A stretch of 64,000 nt of DNA, taken from the NCBI RefSeq assembly GCF_001689125.2, contig NZ_CP015405.2:773001-837000 (forward strand), given 5' to 3'. The DNA comes from Blautia pseudococcoides (GTDB taxonomy: Bacteria > Bacillota > Clostridia > Lachnospirales > Lachnospiraceae). Below are positions 17,004 through 25,920 of the stretch, one piece after another. The notes under the pieces are model-generated. The model searched no databases and had not been told where the DNA came from. It saw only the letters and a program-made list of their open reading frames with translations. Made by a program: the position numbers and the translations under genes. Positions within the stretch are counted from its first letter, which is position 1, and every line of letters begins with the position of its first letter.

Positions 17004-18804
17004 TGATCTTTCCTCCTATGGTGACAATAGCTCCGCCTTCCGGCAGATTGCCCAGATTAAAAATGAATACAGCGTGGTAAGTCAGGTAAAAACGTATGTA
17101 AATATTCATAAGCCCCATGCCGTCCAGTTCCAGACTGGGGAGCAGGCCGCTTTTCCGGATCTCATTGATTTTCTCCTGGAGAGAGTCAATGACTTCCCTG
17201 GAAAATCCTGTGCCGTTGTCCTTTACGGATACGCACCACTCGGTCATATCCATAAAGCCTTCAATGGTAATATGCCATGGAGGTGGTGTGCTCTGCGTGG
17301 TAAACTTGACCGCGTTTTCAACCAATAGCTGAATGCAGAGCTTTGGCATGGTGATTTCCAGCATTTCATCCTCCACATCCACATCAAAGGTCAGAGCCCG
17401 GCCAAAACGAAGCTTCAGACAGTTTAAGTAGCGGATCGCGTGTTCCAGTTCATCTTCCAGGGTTGAGACGGTCTGCTTGTTGGAAGATATGTAGCGCAGA
17501 ATAGCAGTGATGTCCATGCACATCTGGCTGATCTCACCGGTCATGCCCTCCTCCGCCATGGCGCTTAAGGTAGCCAGGGAATTGTAGAGAAAATGAGGAT
17601 TCATCTGGGACTGGAGAGCCAGCATCTGGGACTGAAGCTCCTGTTCCTTTAAAAGCATCATGGAGTGGACTGTATTTTTCTGCCGCTCCTGGAATTCATT
17701 CAGGGAATCCCGCAGCTTGTCTATTTCCCGTACATGGGAATCTTCCACGGGAAGCCCTTTCCAGTGGTCCACAAAATCCACATCCGACAGATATTCATAC
17801 ATATGTATCAATGGGCGCCCAAGTCTCTGGGACAGCTTGTAGGCAATGAGATAACAAAGGGAAACCATCAATGCCACGATCAGGAGGATAGGGATCAGGT
17901 TCCTGAAAATAGGCGCAAATACCTGGGATTCCTCCACGGCTACGGCAGTGGTGAAGCCGCTTAATTCCATATCGCTGTAGTATACATATTCTTTTCTTCC
18001 GCTTATGGTGTTTTTCAGAGTCTTTCTGGAGGCGCCGTCACGGCTGCCATAATAATCAAACAGATCCTCAGATGCCTCTGAAAGGGGAAAGAGCACATTT
18101 CCATCCGGGTCATACACTACGAGTTTAATGTTGTAGCTGCTGTCCGGGTGGTAAGCCCGCTCAAATGTGGTGTCATAATACTGCATAACCTCCACAATGC
18201 CGGCTGGCTTCCGGTAGTTGTTGAAATAGAGGCGGTACAGGGACAGATAGTACCGGTCTTCGCTGGTTCCGCTGCTGGTGGAGAGAAACGCATTGCGGGA
18301 CGGAGGGGCCACATAACGGTGCCCGTCACGCTCCATGGTGGGCGCATACCAGTCCTGCCCGGAGGTTTTAATATCCTGATAGCCCATGTAATTGCCGGAG
18401 CCTAAGCAGCCCCGGTCCAGGTTATAAAGGTTTATCTGCCGGACCGTACTGTTGGCCCCGCGGATGGAGGTCAAAAGCCCGGTGAGCATGGATGCCGCCT
18501 GGGTTTTCATGTACTGTGTCAATGTGCTGTCCGGGTTGGAATAATTTTCAAAAGTATCTTTGATGAGATGGGAATACAGCACATTTATGCTGACAGTATC
18601 CATTTGTCCGATCTGCAGGTCCACATCCTTTGCCACAGAGGAGCAGGTCTGCTGGATACTGCTGGTTATGCTGGATTTCATGCTTTTATACTGAACGGCA
18701 ACAAAGACGGCTGTGGCGGATAAAAGCACGAACAGCATGGTGGCAAGAAAACTTTTTCTGAGGATTTTCTCAATGCTCTTAGGTGATTTGTTCTTTTTTT
18801 TCAT
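16996..18804 (-). CDS. YesM-type sensor histidine kinase
   Basis: 602 aa. A basic N-terminus, a transmembrane helix, a ~260-residue extracellular sensor (Cache-like by position), a second transmembrane helix (IFRNLIPILLIVALMVSLCYLIAY), a HAMP-like linker and a His-kinase domain with H404 in QSQMNPHFLYNSL. ATPase boxes LVENAVKF, DNGTGFS and GMGLMNI follow. It phosphorylates the response regulator encoded directly downstream. I start at the MKKKNKS methionine, with AAGGGAG upstream; an in-frame start 24 nt earlier is less likely. The signal is probably a glycan or a loaded binding protein (family knowledge). Confidence 0.92.
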   Translation of the reverse strand: MKKKNKSPKSIEKILRKSFLATMLFVLLSATAVFVAVQYKSMKSSITSSIQQTCSSVAKDVDLQIGQMDTVSINVLYSHLIKDTFENYSNPDSTLTQYMKTQAASMLTGLLTSIRGANSTVRQINLYNLDRGCLGSGNYMGYQDIKTSGQDWYAPTMERDGHRYVAPPSRNAFLSTSSGTSEDRYYLSLYRLYFNNYRKPAGIVEVMQYYDTTFERAYHPDSSYNIKLVVYDPDGNVLFPLSEASEDLFDYYGSRDGASRKTLKNTISGRKEYVYYSDMELSGFTTAVAVEESQVFAPIFRNLIPILLIVALMVSLCYLIAYKLSQRLGRPLIHMYEYLSDVDFVDHWKGLPVEDSHVREIDKLRDSLNEFQERQKNTVHSMMLLKEQELQSQMLALQSQMNPHFLYNSLATLSAMAEEGMTGEISQMCMDITAILRYISSNKQTVSTLEDELEHAIRYLNCLKLRFGRALTFDVDVEDEMLEITMPKLCIQLLVENAVKFTTQSTPPPWHITIEGFMDMTEWCVSVKDNGTGFSREVIDSLQEKINEIRKSGLLPSLELDGMGLMNIYIRFYLTYHAVFIFNLGNLPEGGAIVTIGGKIND

Positions 18805-18969
18805 ATGCACTCCCTTGAAAATGATCACTGGAAGAAGTATGGCACATTTGCTGAAGGAATGTCAATATATGGTTAAAAAAATACATAAATTGATTATTCC
18901 TGCCCATGTGAGGGAAAGGGATTAAGAGGTAAGATTACAGTATCAAAAGGAAAACAGGGAGGTATTTTA

Positions 18970-19845
18970 GTGAAAAAGTCAAAAATTTATCCATGGTATT
19001 TTGCCCTTGGAGCCTTACTTATTTATTCAGCGCTTTATGTGCTGCCCGGACTGGTCGGTATCGGGTATTCTTTTACAGACTGGTCATCCTATTCCACGGA
19101 AGTGCATTTCGTAGGGCTGGAGAATTTCAGGCAGATTCTGGGAAGCAGTGAAAACTATATGAAGTACATAGGAAACACGCTTTTATTTACAGTTGTGACT
19201 ACAGTGATGAAGACAGGCCTGGCGCTTATATTTGCATTGGCCCTCTCAAAAGACATCAAACTGAAAAATTTCCACAGAGGTGTTATGTACATGCCCTCTG
19301 TACTCTCTATCCTGATCATTGGCCTTGTGTTTACTTCCATCCTCAATCCCAAGACAGGGCTTCTCAATGAATTTCTGAGGACTATCGGTATGGAGGGGAT
19401 GACCCAGAAATGGCTCACAGACCCTAAGATCGCATTTTTCTCTGTTATGGGCGTGGATGTCTGGAGAGGGACCGGGTATATTATGACCATCCTGATCGTG
19501 GGTATTTTATCCATATCCACTACCTATTACGAGGCTGCAGGCATTGACGGGGCAGGCGGATTTAAGAAGTTCACAAAAATCACTCTGCCGCTGCTTAGGC
19601 CTACACTGGCAGTCACTCTTGTGCTGAATGTGCTGTATGGCCTGAAGGTTTTCGATATGGTGTATGCCCTGACAAACGGAGGACCGGGCCACACTACAGA
19701 GGTGATGTACACAGCAGTGTTCAAACAGTTCTCCCAGGGTATGTACGCGGTGGGAACCACGATCAGCTCCATTATGTTCGTATTTATGGTGATCATCGGG
19801 TTCTTTATGATCCGGGTGCTCACCGGAAATGAGGTGAAAGAATGA
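18970..19845 (+). CDS. Sugar ABC transporter permease, MalF/UgpA type
   Basis: 291 aa with six predicted transmembrane segments and the EAA loop YYEAAGIDGAGGFKKFTKITLPLLRPT, which contacts the ATPase. The start is GTG 18970 behind GGGAGG. It overlaps the second permease gene by 4 bp. No ATPase gene is encoded in this locus, as usual for CUT1 importers that share an MsmX-like ATPase (family knowledge). Confidence 0.93.
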   Translation: MKKSKIYPWYFALGALLIYSALYVLPGLVGIGYSFTDWSSYSTEVHFVGLENFRQILGSSENYMKYIGNTLLFTVVTTVMKTGLALIFALALSKDIKLKNFHRGVMYMPSVLSILIIGLVFTSILNPKTGLLNEFLRTIGMEGMTQKWLTDPKIAFFSVMGVDVWRGTGYIMTILIVGILSISTTYYEAAGIDGAGGFKKFTKITLPLLRPTLAVTLVLNVLYGLKVFDMVYALTNGGPGHTTEVMYTAVFKQFSQGMYAVGTTISSIMFVFMVIIGFFMIRVLTGNEVKE

Positions 19846-20675
19846 TGAACAACAAGACAAAGAAAATGATTTACAGTATACTGAAAAATATTTTGTCATG
19901 GATCATTTCCCTGATCATGCTCATTCCGCTGTTTCTGATCATCATCAACGCATTCAAATCAGATGCGGAGGCCATGACTATGACCTTAAAGCTTCCCACC
20001 GAGTGGGTATTTACCAACTTTGCAGTGGTCATTGAAAAGGGAAAGCTTCTTACCAGCTTTTTTAACAGTATGCTGTATGCGTGCAGCGCAACGCTCATCA
20101 CGGTATTTCTGGCAGCCATGGCAGCTTATGTTTTCTCCAGAAGAAGCGGCAAGGGCAATCAGGCTCTTTACATGTACATGGTATTGGGGATCGTGATTCC
20201 GATCAACTATGTGGCACTCATGAAAGTCATGCAGATTACACACCTGAACAATACCAGTATTGGGATCATCCTGCTGTATGTGGCGGTGCAGCTTCCGTTT
20301 ATGGTCTTCCTCATATACGGATTTGTAGGCAAGGTACCTGTGGAGCTGGATGAGGCGGCTGTCATAGACGGGTGCGGGCCGGGAAGGCTGTTTTTCAAAA
20401 TCGTGCTTCCCATGCTGAAACCGGCAATGGTGACTGCAGGTGTCCTGTGTTTTTTGAACGACTGGAATGAGTTTGTAATGCCCTTGTATTTCCTGAATTC
20501 TTCCACAAAATGGCCGATGACACTGGCGGTTTATAACTTTTTCGGACAGTTCCAGAAGAGCTGGAACCTGATCTGCGCTGACATTCTGCTGACCTGTGCG
20601 CCGGTTATCATCATGTATCTGGTATGTCAGAAATACATTGTGGGCGGACAGACGGCCGGAGCTGTCAAAGGCTGA
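19842..20675 (+). CDS. Sugar ABC transporter permease, MalG/UgpE type
   Basis: 277 aa with six transmembrane segments and the EAA motif VELDEAAVIDGCGPGRLFFKIVLPMLKPA. It starts in an ATGA overlap with the first permease. It partners the 18970 permease and the lipoprotein encoded at 14865, on the other side of the regulatory genes. The GH31 gene starts 14 nt later, so hydrolysis and uptake are co-transcribed. Confidence 0.93.
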   Translation: MMNNKTKKMIYSILKNILSWIISLIMLIPLFLIIINAFKSDAEAMTMTLKLPTEWVFTNFAVVIEKGKLLTSFFNSMLYACSATLITVFLAAMAAYVFSRRSGKGNQALYMYMVLGIVIPINYVALMKVMQITHLNNTSIGIILLYVAVQLPFMVFLIYGFVGKVPVELDEAAVIDGCGPGRLFFKIVLPMLKPAMVTAGVLCFLNDWNEFVMPLYFLNSSTKWPMTLAVYNFFGQFQKSWNLICADILLTCAPVIIMYLVCQKYIVGGQTAGAVKG

Positions 20676-20689
20676 GAAGGAGAAAAAAG

Positions 20690-23119
20690 ATGAAAATAAC
20701 AAGCTATGAAAAGACAGATGACGGTGTAGTGATCTTCACAGAAGACGGACGTTTTTTTATCCAGGGATGCGGTCCTAAAATACTGCGCTGTGTGTATACG
20801 AAAAAGGACAGGATTCTGCAGGAGTCAGCCCTTACTATCAGACGGCCCTCATGTCCTCCTCTGAAAGTCAGCGGGGAGGGGGACGGACTGCGGATCCGGG
20901 CGCAAAAAGCCAGTCTGGAGATCTGTAAAAAGACCGGGCAGTTCACATTTAGAAAGCCGGACGGAACGCTTCTATTGGAACTGAGCGGGCAGGAGTTGTC
21001 GGATACCCCTGTGGAAGTGTATTCCACAGGTAAAGAGAAGCCGGTCATTGAGCGGGTAAAGACCGTGGATGGTGAGAGAAGCTTTGTGAAAAACCTGGCG
21101 CCCCGTACGGACCATATGGCATACAGAGCAAAACTGTATTTTTCCTGGCAGGACGAGGAGCAGATCCACGGGCTGGGACAGGGGGAGGAAGGCATTTACG
21201 ACTACAGAGGGAATGTCCAGTACCTCTACCAGCATAATATGCGTATACCCATACCGTTTCTGGTATCAGACAGGGGATATGGCATTTTAGCTGACTGCGG
21301 TTCCCTTATGACATTCGGGGATGATGCCAGAGGTTCCTATCTGTTTCTGGATACTGTGGAACAGCTCGATTATTATTTTATTGCAGGTGATACCCTGGAT
21401 GAGATTGTGTCGGGCTTTCGGACGCTGACCGGCAAAGCGGTCATGCTTCCTAAGTGGGCATTCGGTTATGTACAGTCAAAGGAGGCTTATAAAAGCCAGC
21501 AGGAACTTGTGGATGTGGCAAAGGAATACAGAAAAAGAAAGGTGCCCCTGGACTGTATTGTACAGGACTGGCTTACCTGGGAAGATGGCTGCTGGGGCAA
21601 TAAAGTGGTGGATAAGACCCGGTATCCGGACTTGCCTCAAGCTATGGAAGAGCTCCACAGGATGCATGTGCACACCATGGTATCAGTTTGGCCGAATATG
21701 AATGGGGGAACAGAGAACCATAAAGAATTTGAGGAGGCGGGATACCTGCTACACGACCTTTCCACCTATGATGCATTTCAGGAAGAAGCAAGGAAAATGT
21801 ACTGGAAGCAGGCGGAAAAGGATTTGTTCTTTGGCGGATTTGATTCCTGGTGGTGTGATTCCACAGAGCCTTTCAGCGGGGCGGACTGGAATGGAGGAGA
21901 ATTAAGAGAACCCTGGGAGCGGTACGCACTGGTAGGGGGAGAACATAAAAAATTTCTGGGGCCTTTAAAGGCAAACCTTTACGCTGCAGCCCACGCAAAG
22001 GGAATTTACGAAAACCAGAGAATGGCGGCACCGGATAAGAGGGTATTAAATCTAACCCGTTCCGGCTATGCCTCCTCCCAGCGGTACGGCACGGTTTTAT
22101 GGTCAGGGGACACATGTGCCACCTGGAAGAATTTTAAAATACAGATCACAGAGGGACTGAATTTCTGTATGAGTGGAATGCCTTACTGGACGCTGGATAT
22201 CGGAGGATTCTTCACCGTCAGGGAAAAATGGCAGAACCGGGGATGCAGCTGTAACACGGACCCGGCTCCCAAATGGTTCTGGAAGGGGGATTACGAGGAG
22301 GGAGTCAGGGACCTGGGATACCGGGAGCTGTATGTACGCTGGTTTCAGTACGGCGCATTTCTGCCTATGTTCCGCTCACACGGCACAGACACCCCCAGAG
22401 AAATCTGGAACTTTGGGGAACCGGGGGAGATGTTTTACGACGCGCTTCTTTCAGCACTGCATCTGCGATACCGCCTGATGCCATATATTTACTCCCTGGC
22501 CGGAATGGTTTACTGGGAGGATTATACCATGCTCAGAAGCCTGCTCTTTGATTTTTCCCAGGATAAGACAGCAGGGAGGGTGGATCGTGAGTTTATGTTT
22601 GGCAGCAGTCTGCTGATCTGTCCTGTGACGGAGCCTATGTACTATGAGAAGGAGAGCAGGCCTTTAAACAGGGAGAAGACCTGGAAGTGTTATCTGCCCA
22701 AAGGTGCAGGGTGGTATGGTCTGCAGGATGGAAACTATTATGAGGGAGGGCAGTGGATAGAGGCAAAAGCGGATATCTCGTCTATCCCTGTGTTTGTGAA
22801 AGCCGGCAGTATTCTTCCTATGGAACGGGGGCTTACCTATGCCCAGGAGGAAGTGGACAGTGCGTTAGAATTCCATATCTATCCGGGCAGGGATGTCTGC
22901 TTCACCCTCTATGAGGATGCAGGGGACGGATATGACTATGAACAGGGCAGATGCAACCGGATTTCCCTTAAGTGGACGGACGGGGAAAGACTTCTGGAAA
23001 TAGGGGCAGCGCAATACGACTTTCTGCAGAGTATAAAGCACAGAAAATGCGTGGCTGTGTGCAGCGGGATAAGAAAAGAATTTATTTACAAAGGGGAACC
23101 TATGAAGGTTTCCCTGTAG
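20690..23119 (+). CDS. GH31-family alpha-glycosidase (alpha-xylosidase or alpha-glucosidase type)
   Basis: 809 aa. The N-terminal beta-sandwich contains HGLGQGEEGIYDYRG. The catalytic barrel has FGGFDSWWCDSTEPF with nucleophile D390, and later the RSHGTDTPREIW region that carries the general acid. C-terminal beta domains follow. The WWCDSTEP form is closer to bacterial alpha-xylosidase-like GH31 members than to classical maltases, but specificity cannot be read here. No signal peptide is present, so it acts on imported sugars. The chosen ATG has the GAGAAGGAG site; an earlier in-frame start lies inside the permease gene. Confidence 0.88.
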   Translation: MKITSYEKTDDGVVIFTEDGRFFIQGCGPKILRCVYTKKDRILQESALTIRRPSCPPLKVSGEGDGLRIRAQKASLEICKKTGQFTFRKPDGTLLLELSGQELSDTPVEVYSTGKEKPVIERVKTVDGERSFVKNLAPRTDHMAYRAKLYFSWQDEEQIHGLGQGEEGIYDYRGNVQYLYQHNMRIPIPFLVSDRGYGILADCGSLMTFGDDARGSYLFLDTVEQLDYYFIAGDTLDEIVSGFRTLTGKAVMLPKWAFGYVQSKEAYKSQQELVDVAKEYRKRKVPLDCIVQDWLTWEDGCWGNKVVDKTRYPDLPQAMEELHRMHVHTMVSVWPNMNGGTENHKEFEEAGYLLHDLSTYDAFQEEARKMYWKQAEKDLFFGGFDSWWCDSTEPFSGADWNGGELREPWERYALVGGEHKKFLGPLKANLYAAAHAKGIYENQRMAAPDKRVLNLTRSGYASSQRYGTVLWSGDTCATWKNFKIQITEGLNFCMSGMPYWTLDIGGFFTVREKWQNRGCSCNTDPAPKWFWKGDYEEGVRDLGYRELYVRWFQYGAFLPMFRSHGTDTPREIWNFGEPGEMFYDALLSALHLRYRLMPYIYSLAGMVYWEDYTMLRSLLFDFSQDKTAGRVDREFMFGSSLLICPVTEPMYYEKESRPLNREKTWKCYLPKGAGWYGLQDGNYYEGGQWIEAKADISSIPVFVKAGSILPMERGLTYAQEEVDSALEFHIYPGRDVCFTLYEDAGDGYDYEQGRCNRISLKWTDGERLLEIGAAQYDFLQSIKHRKCVAVCSGIRKEFIYKGEPMKVSL

Positions 23120-23146
23120 AAAACAGGAAGATGGAGGAAAGAAGTT

Positions 23147-24328
23147 ATGATGTATAAGGAGAACTGGGAACAGACCCGGGAGAAATTTAAAAATTACTGG
23201 AAACAGCAGAACACAGGAAGGCCGCTCATGTGCGTGATCGCAAGAAAGCCAGAGATTGAGCCGTATTCCCAAGGAAAACCGGTGGAGGGCGGCTGCCGTG
23301 ACGTCATCTGCCAGGGGAAATACTATAACCTGCCGGAAGAATTAAAGTGGAAGGACATGGATGACAAGTATTTGGATGCGGACAGAGTGGTTGCAAGGTA
23401 TCGTCAATTCTGCGAAACCCATGAATTTTTAGGAGAAAGCTTCCCGAATCTGGACGTGGATTTCGGCCCCGGCTCCCTGGCGGCATATCTTGGCTCGGAT
23501 ATTGGATTTAAGGAGGACACGGTATGGTTCAAATCCTGCCTGGAGGATTGGGAGGATGTGCCGGAATTTAAGTATGACCCGGACAGCAAATGGTTTCAAA
23601 AGCATCTGGAATTTGTGAAGCGGTGCAAAGAACTGGTTGGGGATGATTTCCTGATCGACATGCCGGATCTGATGGAAAATATAGATGTGCTGGCATCTCT
23701 GCGGGGTGCACAGGATATACTGTACGATATGATCGACGAACCGGAGATCATTGAGGAGAGAGTAAAACAGATAGAGAAAATTTACTATGAATATTATGAC
23801 AGATTTTATGAGATCATCAAGGATCCCCAGGGGGGGAATGCCTATACCGTATTCCAGATTTGGGGGCCGGGCCGGACGGTAAAACTGCAATGTGATTTTT
23901 CAGCCATGATGTCTCCCACAAATTTCAGGGATTTTATCCTGGAGCCGCTGAGAAACCAGGCAGCAAAGGCAGACCAGGTGCTCTATCATCTGGACGGACC
24001 GGATGCCATCAAACATCTGGACGCTGTTTTGGAGGTGGAAGGCATTTCTGCCCTCCAGTGGACCAGCGGCGATGCAGGCCCGGACGGAACACTTGAGGAT
24101 TGGGATGTTATTTACGATAAAGCAAGGGCAGCAGGAAAATCCTTGTGGATCAAGGTTTATTCCGGAGAGTTTGAGGACTGGATAAAAAATGTAGACAGAA
24201 TTGTACAGAAATACGGCTCCCACAGCCTTTTCCTCCTCTTCCCGGAGATGTCTATGGAACAGGCACAGACACTGCTGGCTTACGCGGATGAACACTGGAG
24301 TGATGTAAAGGGCACATTTGGCAATTGA
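23147..24328 (+). CDS. URO-D-superfamily protein of unknown reaction
   Basis: 393 aa, soluble. The overall pattern (DVDFGPGSLAAYLGSDIGF, FRDFILEPLRNQAAKADQVLYHLDGPDAIKHLDAVLEVEGISALQWTSGDA) is that of the uroporphyrinogen-decarboxylase/MtaA methyltransferase superfamily. No haem or corrinoid gene is nearby. It directly follows the GH31 gene, with a GGAGG site and an ATGATG start. Such proteins recur in clostridial sugar loci, which suggests a role linked to the imported glycan, for example demethylation (inference only). True uroporphyrinogen decarboxylase is unlikely, given the context and the divergent N-terminus. Confidence 0.6.
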   Translation: MMYKENWEQTREKFKNYWKQQNTGRPLMCVIARKPEIEPYSQGKPVEGGCRDVICQGKYYNLPEELKWKDMDDKYLDADRVVARYRQFCETHEFLGESFPNLDVDFGPGSLAAYLGSDIGFKEDTVWFKSCLEDWEDVPEFKYDPDSKWFQKHLEFVKRCKELVGDDFLIDMPDLMENIDVLASLRGAQDILYDMIDEPEIIEERVKQIEKIYYEYYDRFYEIIKDPQGGNAYTVFQIWGPGRTVKLQCDFSAMMSPTNFRDFILEPLRNQAAKADQVLYHLDGPDAIKHLDAVLEVEGISALQWTSGDAGPDGTLEDWDVIYDKARAAGKSLWIKVYSGEFEDWIKNVDRIVQKYGSHSLFLLFPEMSMEQAQTLLAYADEHWSDVKGTFGN

Positions 24329-24349
24329 AAGAATCCTGTTTCATGAATA

Positions 24350-24378
24350 TTGACTTTTACACCTGTGTATACTATACT
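24350..24378 (+). promoter_or_regulatory. Promoter of the purine catabolism operon
   Basis: TTGACT (24350..24355), a 17-bp spacer and TATACT (24373..24378), giving a start near 24385. The transcript then enters the riboswitch at 24416. Confidence 0.75.
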
Positions 24379-24415
24379 GATAATAGTAGTTCGCCGTAGT
24401 AATACGGTGAAAACA

Positions 24416-24484
24416 GGACTTATATATGTTCATAATGCGGGTTGAACGTTTCTACCAGCTACCGAAATAGCTGACTATAAGTCC
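24416..24484 (+). ncRNA. Guanine-class purine riboswitch aptamer
   Basis: P1 is GGACTTATA (24416..24424) with TATAAGTCC (24476..24484), perfectly paired. P2 is GTTCA/TGAAC and P3 is AGCTA/TAGCT. The invariant J2/3 stretch TTTCTACC is at 24449..24456, and loops L2 (GCGGG) and L3 (CCGAAA) can form the usual loop-loop contacts. The specificity base before the P1 3' strand is C24475 (GAC-TATAAG), equivalent to C74 of the xpt aptamer, so the ligand should be guanine or hypoxanthine rather than adenine. It precedes guanine deaminase. Confidence 0.9.
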
Positions 24485-24530
24485 CCTGATCTTGGGGGCT
24501 TTGCAGTCTGGCTTTGGTGGCTGGTTTTTT
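24455..24530 (+). terminator. Riboswitch expression platform: terminator that excludes the aptamer
   Basis: CCAGCTACCGAA (24455..24466, which is the P3 5' strand plus L3) pairs with TTTGGTGGCTGG (24513..24524), directly followed by T6 at 24525..24530. Nested inside, AAGTCCCC (24479..24486, part of the P1 3' strand) pairs with GGGGGCTT (24494..24501). Both arms are taken from the aptamer, so ligand binding should prevent termination and switch the operon on. This is the layout of the adenine pbuE switch. Confidence 0.7.
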
Positions 24531-24567
24531 ATTGTTGGCAAAGGCTCCTCATATAGGAGGAAGTGAC

Positions 24568-25860
24568 ATGAGAAAAGAGGGAAAAAAGGCAGATACCTTT
24601 ATATTGAAAGGAAATATCTGCTACAGCAAGACCGAAAAAGAAGTAACTACAATCCCCCATGCATATCTGGTATGCAGGGACGGCATCTGCCAGGGCGTAT
24701 TTGAGAGTCTGCCGGATGATTACAAAGAGTATCCCCTGACAGATTACGGGGATGCGCTGATCCTTCCCGGGCTGGTGGATCTGCACCTGCATGCACCCCA
24801 GTATGCGTTTACAGGGCTTGGCATGGATATGGAGCTTCTGGAGTGGCTGGATACCAGGACATTTCCCGAGGAGGGCAGGTACGGGGATATGGAATATGCC
24901 CAAAAAGCATACCGTATTTTTACAGAAGATCTGAAAAAAAGCGCAACCACCAGGGCTTGTATCTTTGCCACACGCCATGTTCCGGCTACCATTCTCTTGA
25001 TGGATATGCTGGAGGAGGCAGGTCTGCAGGCAATGGTGGGAAAAGTAAATATGGACCGGAATGCGCCGGACTATCTCTGTGAGGACAGCCCGGAAAAATC
25101 CGCGGAGGACACCCTTTTGTGGCTGAGGGAAGTAAAGGGGAAATACAAGAATGTAAAACCAATCCTTACCCCCCGGTTTATTCCAAGCTGTTCGGACCGT
25201 CTGATGGAAATGCTGAGTGAGATCCGCAGGGAATATGACCTTCCGGTGCAGTCCCACCTCTCTGAAAATAAAGGAGAGATCACATGGGTGAAGGAGCTTT
25301 GCCCCTGGTCTTCTTTTTACGGGGATGCGTATGAGCGGTTCGGCATGTTCGGGGGAACCTATCCGGCTGTCATGGCACACTGTGTGCATCCTACGGAGGA
25401 AGAGATCGCACTTATGAAGAAAAACCAAGTCTTTGCCGCTCATTGTCCTCACTCCAACACGGATTTGTCTTCCGGGGCCGCACCCATTCGGAGATATCTT
25501 AAGGAAGGCATACGCGTGGGACTGGGGAGTGATATTGCCGGGGGCCATGTGCTCTCCCTGTTTCAGGTGATGGTGGGGGCTGTGCAGGCTTCCAAACTCC
25601 GCTGGCGGCTGCTGGATGAAACACAAAAGCCGCTCATGGTAGAGGAAGTGTTTTATATGGGTACAAAGGGAGGCGGTGCCTTCTTTGGACAGGTGGGAAG
25701 CTTTGAAAAAGGATATGAATTTGACGCGGTGATCGTGGATGACACCAGATTGGAGACGCCCAGGGAACTGTCTTTGAAAGAGCGTCTGGAGCGTGTGGTA
25801 TATCTGTCAGATGACAGGGATATAGCCGGGAAATATGCGGCAGGGAGAAGGATCATTTAA
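24568..25860 (+). CDS. guaD: Guanine deaminase
   Basis: 430 aa amidohydrolase that converts guanine to xanthine and ammonia. Zinc ligand and active-site motifs: HLHAPQY near the N-terminus, QSHLSENKGE, AHCVHPTEEE, AAHCPHSN and the late Asp in GLGSDIAGG. I start at the ATG behind AGGAGGAAGTGAC; an earlier in-frame start falls inside the riboswitch terminator. It is the first gene after the guanine riboswitch and is followed by the three xanthine dehydrogenase genes, so the operon would turn guanine into xanthine and then urate. Confidence 0.92.
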   Translation: MRKEGKKADTFILKGNICYSKTEKEVTTIPHAYLVCRDGICQGVFESLPDDYKEYPLTDYGDALILPGLVDLHLHAPQYAFTGLGMDMELLEWLDTRTFPEEGRYGDMEYAQKAYRIFTEDLKKSATTRACIFATRHVPATILLMDMLEEAGLQAMVGKVNMDRNAPDYLCEDSPEKSAEDTLLWLREVKGKYKNVKPILTPRFIPSCSDRLMEMLSEIRREYDLPVQSHLSENKGEITWVKELCPWSSFYGDAYERFGMFGGTYPAVMAHCVHPTEEEIALMKKNQVFAAHCPHSNTDLSSGAAPIRRYLKEGIRVGLGSDIAGGHVLSLFQVMVGAVQASKLRWRLLDETQKPLMVEEVFYMGTKGGGAFFGQVGSFEKGYEFDAVIVDDTRLETPRELSLKERLERVVYLSDDRDIAGKYAAGRRII

Positions 25861-25920
25861 TTATTTTATACGGTGTACAGGAGATACTGGCTGTTCACCG
25901 CCGGAAAAGAGGGATGATGT

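Noticed and set aside
24514..24567. Earlier guaD start giving MVAGFLLLAKAP
   Set aside because: That start lies inside the riboswitch terminator and has no ribosome binding site. ATG 24568 has a perfect one.
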